Origin: Microcaldota archaeon
GTDB taxonomy: Archaea; Micrarchaeota; Micrarchaeia; Norongarragalinales; Norongarragalinaceae
Assembly (NCBI GenBank): GCA_016214445.1
Contig: JACROM010000067.1
Coordinates: forward strand, 1 to 9,813
Length of the DNA: 9,813 nucleotides
Direction: 5' to 3'
Notes under the pieces: model-generated
Seen by the model: only the letters and a program-made list of their open reading frames with translations
The model's database searches: none
Told to the model about the DNA's origin: nothing
Shown here: positions 5,664 through 9,813 of the stretch, one piece after another
Numbering within the stretch: the stretch's first letter is position 1
Layout of the letters: the number at the start of each line of letters is the position of its first letter
Translations under genes and position numbers: made by a program

Positions 5664-7115
5664 TTAAGGCTGACTGGGCGAAAGCCCCGAAGAAGCGAAC
5701 AAAGTAAGCAAAGGCCTCAGCTTGAAGCGCTTCTTTTCCTTGTGCGGCTCGGTGGCTATGACGTCGTCACCCACCAGCTCCAATGTCAGGGTCGGCTCAA
5801 GCGGCGCGAAGTCTTCTTCATGAGAAGCGTGGAAAGCGAAAGCGACATTTGTCTTTTCCGCAACCGCGTTTTTGACATCTCGCGAAAGCTTGTCCGCAGA
5901 TTGCTCGAAAACGCACAGCGCCGAAGCAGCTGAAGGGGGCTGCTTCATCTCGCGCATGAGCGAAAGCATGAGAAGGTTGCTTAGGCTCTCGTCAACCGAG
6001 GACACGTCAACGTAGAAAACTTTCGGCATACCCGCGTCCCATGGGGCGGAAAGCTCGGCGAAAGTGTTCTTGCCGAAAGTTGTCGGGTACGCCTTTTGGA
6101 GTACCCGCAGACAGCGCAAGGCCTTAGCCTTCACGTAAGCGTTAAGCGTCTTAGTCTCCGCCAGCTTCGAAACCTTTTCCACGAGGTCGTCGAGAGAGGA
6201 GGACTCAGGGTAAGCGGCCTGCAGGGCAGCAGCTACTTCCTTGTTGCCCGCGCCGAGCCCGCTCATGAAGCAGTCCGCGTCCAAGAAACGAAGGTTGATG
6301 AAAAGGCCCTTGCCAAGAGCGTAGGCCTTGAACGGGAACGCGGAAGACAAGGGCACCATGCCGTATTCTTCAAGCGTCTTTTCATCCTTGGTCGGCACAG
6401 ACAGCCCTGCAAGGGTTTTGGAAGAATCGAAAACAAGGCACGGAATTCCAGCTGACAGTGCTGACTCGCACAGCACTTGCAGCGCCTCAACCCGCGACAG
6501 CCTGTCCTCGCCGACAACGAAAACTCCGGACATTGAAGTGGAGAGGACGTCCACTTCGTTCTTGCTCGCGTCCATTCCAAGCTTCAGCCTTGAAGCGCGG
6601 CCTGTTGCGCGCAGCCCTTCGCCTGCTGGCGGGATGCCTGAAAGCGAGAACAGGGTGAACGGGTCGCCAGTAAGCAGCTCGAGCGTTTTCGAGTCAACTG
6701 GCGTCAGCTCCTTCACCTTGATATCGAACTCGGATGCAGTGTCAATAAGCACCTTTGTCAATCCTTGCAGTTCCTGATGCTGCCGCTGCAGGGTGGCGAT
6801 AAGCTCCTGCTGGGAGTAGGGAACGTAATAGGGAGTGGCTTCAACAAGCAGGAACTTGACGTGGTAGTCCGGCGAGCGTTTTTCAAGGAAAACAAGTTCC
6901 CGCTTCTGCGACGAAGAAAAAGCATCGGTGCTGCCGTCCAGCACGAGCGGCTTCTTGAGCAAAACCAGCATTCCGGTAACGTTGTCGCCAGACTTGTCGA
7001 AAACAGTCAGCATGATGAGCGACTCGTTATTGACGTAAACGCTCAACGGGTGGCCGCCCCACTCCGCTGAAGCGAGCTTGCGCCAGGGACCAAAGGGGAG
7101 GCTGAGTTCCGTCAT
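5664..7115 (-). CDS. HerA/DUF853-like protein with degenerate ATPase motifs
   Basis: A 483-residue protein I cannot name. Residues ~175-450 follow the layout of HerA/DUF853-type ATPases. After the LKLG strand comes SGVFVVGEDRLSRVEALQVLCESALSAGIPCLVFDSS (197-232), where these enzymes have ...VGxTGxGKS...GIPVLVFDxxG. The Gly-Lys-Ser of Walker A is replaced by EDRLSRV. The segment YALGKGLFINLRFLDADCF...LGAGNKEVAAALQAAY (265-302) resembles the family's inserted region. KVFYVDVSSVDESLSNLLMLSLMREM (365-390) resembles the strand before Walker B. ALCVFEQSADKL (399-410) stands at Walker B, with the Asp lost and Glu kept. The first ~140 residues are unassigned, with a helical stretch near 102-135 that may form a coiled coil. 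If correct, it is a non-hydrolysing pseudo-ATPase, perhaps structural. It is convergent with scpA. A TATA box sits just upstream of its ATG. Confidence 0.55.
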   Translation of the reverse strand: MTELSLPFGPWRKLASAEWGGHPLSVYVNNESLIMLTVFDKSGDNVTGMLVLLKKPLVLDGSTDAFSSSQKRELVFLEKRSPDYHVKFLLVEATPYYVPYSQQELIATLQRQHQELQGLTKVLIDTASEFDIKVKELTPVDSKTLELLTGDPFTLFSLSGIPPAGEGLRATGRASRLKLGMDASKNEVDVLSTSMSGVFVVGEDRLSRVEALQVLCESALSAGIPCLVFDSSKTLAGLSVPTKDEKTLEEYGMVPLSSAFPFKAYALGKGLFINLRFLDADCFMSGLGAGNKEVAAALQAAYPESSSLDDLVEKVSKLAETKTLNAYVKAKALRCLRVLQKAYPTTFGKNTFAELSAPWDAGMPKVFYVDVSSVDESLSNLLMLSLMREMKQPPSAASALCVFEQSADKLSRDVKNAVAEKTNVAFAFHASHEEDFAPLEPTLTLELVGDDVIATEPHKEKKRFKLRPLLTLFASSGLSPSQP

Positions 7116-7134
7116 GTTAAGGCTACTCCAACGA

Positions 7135-7145
7135 GTTATAAAAAG
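7135..7145 (-). promoter_or_regulatory. TATA box for the 5664-7115 gene
   Basis: The minus strand reads CTTTTTATAACTCG. The core is centred about 24 bases before the ATG at 7115, as expected for a leaderless archaeal gene. It lies in the 60-base gap behind the 7176-7874 gene, so the downstream gene need not depend on read-through. Confidence 0.6.
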
Positions 7146-7175
7146 GTCGCGCCTTGGGGATGCAGAAGCCGCGGT

Positions 7176-7874
7176 TTAGGGTTTTCTGGCTGACACCAGT
7201 TGGCATATTCCGTCAACTATTTTATCAACGACTTCTTTTCCGACCAAACCTGCGTTAATGGTTTTCTTGTGGTCGGCTATCTCCTGCGCGTAGTGTTGCC
7301 CGACGAAACCCTGTTCGAAAATGTGTAAAAACTCCCGATGTTTTTCTTCTTTGCTTTCTCCCAGGATTTCTCTTACCCTTCCAATTCCAGCTTGAACTTC
7401 ACGCAATACGCGCTTAGGCGTTGGCTTATAGACTGCGGGAGTTTCCAAACCTCCGAGCCGCCGTTCCTCACCGTCATTCTTTAACGGAACATAAATCAGT
7501 TGCAGCTTAGGCGAAGCGTATTCTGAACCAATTCCAAAACGAAAATTAGTTGGCTTGACGCCGCGTGGGTTTATTATTTCTTGCTTGGTATTGTGCAAAT
7601 CGATTATGTGGGCTTTAGGATACCTTTTCTCTATTTCTTTAATCCACTTGCCTGAAGACAAAAACTTTTTGATTAACTCGCCAGCACTAATATCCCTCAA
7701 CTCGCCTCTTCCTAGCTGCCTCAATAAACTCAACGTGCTGTACTCGTAGGGCATCGTTTCAGTGTGCATCGTATGCCCACGTTCTCTCAAGGGAGAAACA
7801 AGTTTTTCAGCTAGCGCAAACGCAGAAGTTTCCAGCCCCGCATCAAAATTTCGCATTAAAACGATTTCAGCCAA
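7176..7874 (-). CDS. Hypothetical protein with DLHNT motif, possibly M14/aspartoacylase-like
   Basis: A 232-residue soluble protein I do not recognise. AHIIDLHNT near residues 88-96 matches the second zinc-binding motif of aspartoacylase-type M14 enzymes. The usual first motif (HGNE type) is not evident: the N-terminus has NFDAGLETSAFALAEKL instead, so zinc hydrolase activity is doubtful. Other visible parts are a basic helical middle (LIKKFLSSGKWIKEIEKRYPK), TPKRVLREVQAGIGRVREILGESKEE, and a C-terminal helix GKEVVDKIVDGICQLV. The TTG at 7874 is chosen because GAGGT at 7882-7886 stands seven bases before it, a strong ribosome-binding site; an ATG at 7856 is the alternative. Base composition is unlike the neighbours: four sampled 60-base lines hold 24, 22, 25 and 30 G+C, against 40 and 35 in lines sampled from the flanking genes. 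This suggests transfer from elsewhere. Confidence 0.7.
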   Translation of the reverse strand: MAEIVLMRNFDAGLETSAFALAEKLVSPLRERGHTMHTETMPYEYSTLSLLRQLGRGELRDISAGELIKKFLSSGKWIKEIEKRYPKAHIIDLHNTKQEIINPRGVKPTNFRFGIGSEYASPKLQLIYVPLKNDGEERRLGGLETPAVYKPTPKRVLREVQAGIGRVREILGESKEEKHREFLHIFEQGFVGQHYAQEIADHKKTINAGLVGKEVVDKIVDGICQLVSARKP

Positions 7875-7881
7875 CTTAATT

Positions 7882-7925
7882 ACCTCTAATCAAAGATAAT
7901 ATTTGACAGGCTTAATAAAAAAGCC
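7882..7925 (-). promoter_or_regulatory. Promoter and ribosome-binding site of the 7176-7874 gene
   Basis: On the minus strand GGCTTTTTTATTAAGCC (7909-7925) gives a TATA-like core near 7917, predicting a start near 7891. GAGGT at 7886-7882 then lies inside the leader, seven bases before the TTG start. The TATA core is flanked by the inverted repeat AGGCTT/AAGCCT (7908-7913, 7921-7926), which could be a regulator site. Unlike most genes here, this one uses a leader with a Shine-Dalgarno sequence. Confidence 0.45.
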
Positions 7926-7936
7926 TTCGCCACTTC

Positions 7937-7948
7937 CTTTTTAATAAA
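7937..7948 (+). promoter_or_regulatory. TATA-like promoter of the C/D box sRNA
   Basis: CCTTTTTAATAAAC at 7936-7949 is an archaeal-type TATA element. Its centre is about 26 bases before 7969, exactly where the sRNA's closing stem begins. The sRNA thus seems to have its own promoter. Confidence 0.5.
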
Positions 7949-7968
7949 CGACCAACCAAATCATTATT

Positions 7969-8036
7969 GGGCTGTGAGGAAACCGTCCCAGACTGACCCA
8001 CCCAAGGGAATGAGGAACGAGGTAGCTACTGAGCCC
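7969..8036 (+). ncRNA. Box C/D guide sRNA with two 12-nt guides, predicted targets in 23S rRNA domain V
   Basis: Predicted 2'-O-methylation guide that works with L7Ae, Nop5 and fibrillarin. Order: closing stem GGGC (7969-7972), box C GTGAGGA (7974-7980), 12-nt guide, box D' CTGA (7993-7996), loop, box C' ATGAGGA (8010-8016), 12-nt guide, box D CTGA (8029-8032), stem GCCC (8033-8036). Both C/D pairs fit a kink-turn: a 3-nt bulge (T-G-T and A-A-T), tandem G-A pairs, then a stem (GGGC/GCCC outside; CCC 7997-7999 with GGG 8006-8008 inside). Both C boxes have G for the usual T, giving G-U instead of U-U. From my memory of rRNA, the D' guide pairs over ten positions, one wobble, with CUGGGGCGGU of the 23S P loop. 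Its fifth base before D' meets G2251, a known methylated base. The D guide pairs nine positions with GCUACCUCG near 2496. Confidence 0.87.
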
Positions 8037-8040
8037 TTTA

Positions 8041-8076
8041 CTCTTCTATTCGTGTGTTCGATTCGCACGCAAGAGC
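8041..8076 (+). other. tRNA-like T arm without the rest of a tRNA
   Basis: GTGTG (8052-8056), TTCGATT (8057-8063) and CGCAC (8064-8068) form a five-pair stem (one G-U) with a perfect tRNA T loop (TTCRANY, G53-C61). Seven bases, GCAAGAG, follow as an acceptor 3' strand would. CTCTT at 8041-8045 can pair with AAGAG at 8071-8075, making an extended hairpin. No D arm, anticodon arm or matching 5' acceptor strand (CTCTTGC) is found nearby, so this is not an intact tRNA. It could be a tRNA 3'-end remnant, a processing signal following the sRNA, or chance. Confidence 0.4.
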
Positions 8077-8084
8077 CTTTCTTT

Positions 8085-8121
8085 CAAATCGAGTTAACGA
8101 CCCAACCGTTAACTCGATTTG
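8085..8121. repeat. Perfect 15-bp inverted repeat with 7-nt loop
   Basis: CAAATCGAGTTAACG (8085-8099) is the exact reverse complement of 8107-8121, with loop ACCCAAC. It lies between the plus-strand sRNA and the 3' end of the minus-strand thioredoxin gene. Possible roles are a barrier or terminator between convergent transcripts, a protein-binding palindrome, or a small folded RNA. Confidence 0.8.
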
Positions 8122-8128
8122 TTGGACC

Positions 8129-8156
8129 GACCAGCTTTTTCGGGAAAAAGATGGTC
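8129..8156 (-). terminator. Hairpin at the end of the thioredoxin-like gene, possible terminator
   Basis: GACCA-G-CTTTTT (8129-8140) pairs with AAAAAG-A-TGGTC (8145-8156): eleven pairs with one G/A mismatch and a CGGG loop. It overlaps the first bases of the stop codon of the minus-strand gene. No long T tract follows on that strand, so it may stabilise the mRNA end rather than terminate by itself. Confidence 0.45.
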
Positions 8157-9123
8157 ACTTGAAAGACATGCTGTAAAGCGTGAACCCCGAAGGCACTTCG
8201 AAATAGATGGAATGGGAGCCTTCTTTCAGGGAGGCGGCATGGTAGCGGCCGGGCTTGGAAACGTTCAGTACAGAGTAGCCGGCATCGAAGTAAACATCCT
8301 CTCCGGCCTCTTCCGGTTTCAAAGGAAAGCCGTCAGCGAACACGTGCACTGGCGAAGACGGCGAGAAGGCCACCAAATAAAACTCGGAACCGATGAACGC
8401 AACGCCTGCACGCGCCTGCGCGTTGGCGCGCATGGAATCAATCGAATTCAGCCAAACTCCATCCAGGGTGATTCTCTGAAAAGCTATGGACGGCATGGCC
8501 GCGTAGGAGACCACCTGGCCGCCCTGGAAGCCTTCGGGGTTGCCCAAAGGAACTGAAGCAAAAGAGTAGCCCGCGTAAAGCTCCGTAGAGCCGGAATACT
8601 TTTCATACGAGGAATAATTGAGGCCCAACGCTTTCCGCACGTTCTGTTCCGCCAAGCCGAGGTCGCGCCGGGTATCATTGTAAACCAACTCGCCTTTCTT
8701 GAACAAATAAAACCTGGGCCACCAGGAGCCGTACGACTTGAAGGAAACCTTGCCGGAATCGAATGCAACCGGATGCGAGATTTTTTCCTTCTTCAGGGTT
8801 TCCGTTGCAAGCTGCTCGTTCTCGAAATAGTAGAGAGGCGAATCCAAACCCACCACTACCAGTCCCTGGCGGGAGTAGGAGTCGTGCATCTTCTGCGCGA
8901 AGCGAAGGGCGTCCATGCACTGGGAGCACGTCGGAGAGAAAAAGTAAACCAACACCACTTCGTTCTTCATTGAAGAGAGTGACAACTGCGGCGAATTAAG
9001 CCACTTCACCTCGCGGAACTCGTACGGGTTTCCGGATTGCGGGGAAGGGAAAAACGAGTACAGGGACAGGAAGACCAACAAGCCAACGGCGAATACCGCG
9101 TAATGCATTCTCGAAAAAAACAT
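8155..9123 (-). CDS. Membrane-anchored thioredoxin-like protein with DipZ-type C-terminal domain
   Basis: Extracytoplasmic thiol-disulfide protein, 322 residues. Residues ~7-25 are one hydrophobic helix after a short basic start, which anchors the protein and leaves the rest outside the membrane. Residues ~40-165 form a TlpA/redoxin fold. VVLVYFFSPTCSQCMDAL carries the CxxC active site (Cys66, Cys69), and SWWPRFYLF near 133-141 supplies the cis-proline. From ~179, ELYAGYSFAS...QGGQVVSYAAMPS...LDGVWLNS...AGVAFIGSEFYLVAFS...VHVFADG resembles the beta-sandwich domain that follows thioredoxin in DipZ proteins (xxYxGYxxA opening, then a GxW strand). The electron-passing DsbD/CcdA membrane domain of full DipZ is absent here, so a partner would be needed. 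Another ATG at 9108 is possible. The gene shares its upstream region with the isomerase gene. Confidence 0.83.
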   Translation of the reverse strand: MFFSRMHYAVFAVGLLVFLSLYSFFPSPQSGNPYEFREVKWLNSPQLSLSSMKNEVVLVYFFSPTCSQCMDALRFAQKMHDSYSRQGLVVVGLDSPLYYFENEQLATETLKKEKISHPVAFDSGKVSFKSYGSWWPRFYLFKKGELVYNDTRRDLGLAEQNVRKALGLNYSSYEKYSGSTELYAGYSFASVPLGNPEGFQGGQVVSYAAMPSIAFQRITLDGVWLNSIDSMRANAQARAGVAFIGSEFYLVAFSPSSPVHVFADGFPLKPEEAGEDVYFDAGYSVLNVSKPGRYHAASLKEGSHSIYFEVPSGFTLYSMSFK

Positions 9124-9138
9124 TCAAACCCAACCGAT

Positions 9139-9158
9139 TGTTTTTATAACATATAGCC
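9139..9158. promoter_or_regulatory. Shared divergent TATA region for the thioredoxin-like and isomerase genes
   Basis: The 51 bases between the two start codons contain TGTTTTTATAACATATAGCC. On the plus strand TTTTTATAAC (9141-9150) lies about 29 bases before the isomerase ATG. On the minus strand the same segment (GTTATAAAAAC), or CTATATG beside it, lies 22-32 bases before the other ATG. Both transcripts would be nearly leaderless and probably compete for one TBP-binding site. Confidence 0.6.
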
Positions 9159-9174
9159 CAATTTAATTGATAAT

Positions 9175-9813
9175 ATGAAGCTCGAATATAAATCGTTGCA
9201 GTTGGAGGCGGACGCGCCGGGCAGGCTGCGGGTCGAAGGGGAGGAAAGGAGGCCGGACGTGCGCACGCTCAAGCAGATGCGGCCCGTTCTGAAGGACGAG
9301 GTCGCGCTTCCAGACTCAACTCCGTGCTACTTCATGTACAGGGACGCCGCAAGGAAAGAGGACAGAAAAGCGTATGCGCGGAAAGAGCTGAGGTTCGACA
9401 TTACAATACTGCCGCCGCTGTTTTTGGGTGAGGAATACAACAAGACAGCGGGCCACTACCATCCGATGTCTCCGAAAGGCTTTGGCTATATGGAACTATA
9501 CGAGGTAATCGAAGGGACTGCTTCGTACTTGATGCAGAAGAAAACAGGAAAAGAAGTTGAGAGCGTAGTGCTGGTGAAGGCGAAAAAAGGCGACAAGGTG
9601 ATAATACCGCCTGGGTACGGCCATGTAACAGTCAACCCGTCGAAGCTTTTGGTCACGGCAAACATAGTCGAAAGGAACTTCAGGAGCGAGTACGCGGAAT
9701 ACGAGGAAAAACACGGGGCCGCCTACTATATTACGAAGAAACGGAAAGAGAGGAACGAAAACTATCCGCTGATTGGGCTCGACGAGTACACCGCGGCGGA
9801 GTTCAACAAAAGC
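9175..9813 (+). CDS. pgiA: Cupin-type glucose-6-phosphate isomerase, 3' end outside the window
   Basis: Interconverts glucose 6-phosphate and fructose 6-phosphate in the cytoplasm, using a metal-bound cupin fold unrelated to the bacterial and eukaryotic enzyme. The frame is open from the ATG at 9175 to the last base; 213 residues are visible. TAGHYHP (91-97) gives the two metal-binding His (94 and 96). MELYEVIEGTASYLMQ (106-121) supplies the metal-binding Glu and the cupin strands. IIPPGYGHVTVNPS (143-156) gives the third His at 150. The tail NYPLIGLDEYTAAEFNKS is near the family's usual end, so little is missing. The ATG follows a TATA box at leaderless distance, and no ribosome-binding site is seen. 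It points to sugar interconversion through fructose 6-phosphate; no other glycolysis gene is in view. Confidence 0.94.
   Translation, partial: MKLEYKSLQLEADAPGRLRVEGEERRPDVRTLKQMRPVLKDEVALPDSTPCYFMYRDAARKEDRKAYARKELRFDITILPPLFLGEEYNKTAGHYHPMSPKGFGYMELYEVIEGTASYLMQKKTGKEVESVVLVKAKKGDKVIIPPGYGHVTVNPSKLLVTANIVERNFRSEYAEYEEKHGAAYYITKKRKERNENYPLIGLDEYTAAEFNKS

Noticed and set aside
7960..8080. Intact tRNA gene, or tRNA with an intron carrying the C/D RNA
   Set aside because: Only the T arm is convincing. No D arm, no usable anticodon loop with T33 and no 5' acceptor strand pairing with GCAAGAG could be found.
7969..8160. RNase P RNA (GAGGAAA near 7976 looks like its first conserved block)
   Set aside because: The partner block (ACAGAA...GGCTTA type) is missing and the space before the next gene is too short. 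The C/D box reading explains the segment with far more exact constraints.

Overview
The window is archaeal chromosome. The proteins are archaeal types: FttA/aCPSF1 with KH domains, a 20S proteasome beta subunit with an 11-residue propeptide, and cupin-type phosphoglucose isomerase. Starts sit close behind TATA-like boxes with little or no leader. The tight packing and mid-to-high GC would fit a small-genome (DPANN-like) archaeon, but that placement is only a guess from style. No transposase, integrase, CRISPR array, rRNA or intact tRNA is visible.

Layout: from 1 to 4732 the protein genes are on the minus strand, in the order of transcription MgtE-like transporter, family 2 glycosyltransferase, psmB, fttA. 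A compact divergent promoter region near 4770-4824 separates the transporter from scpA on the plus strand. Downstream of scpA, and convergent with it, is a 483-residue protein that looks like a HerA/DUF853-type ATPase with destroyed nucleotide-binding motifs (5664-7115). Next comes an AT-richer minus-strand gene of unknown function with a DLHNT motif (7176-7874). A 280-base intergenic stretch follows, with a clear box C/D guide sRNA on the plus strand, a stray tRNA-like T arm and two hairpins. A membrane-anchored DipZ/TlpA-like thioredoxin protein (minus) and a cupin phosphoglucose isomerase (plus, running off the window) share a divergent promoter at the right end.

Functional themes: psmB-fttA couples protein turnover with transcription termination, an adjacency I recall from other archaea. 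ScpA points to SMC-based chromosome organisation. The C/D sRNA has two 12-nt guides. By complementarity and the N+5 rule they point at two sites in 23S rRNA domain V: the P loop (G2251, E. coli numbering) and the peptidyl-transferase strand near position 2496.

The most unusual signal recurs at three genes. fttA, the mgtE-like gene and scpA each have a second copy of their own 3' coding end just downstream, at offsets of 101, 71 and 74 bases. At fttA and scpA the extra copy differs almost only at synonymous sites, so it looks like a diverged allele rather than decayed slippage. This is either a real process of gene-tail capture or an assembly trace of mixed strains. Read mapping would tell.
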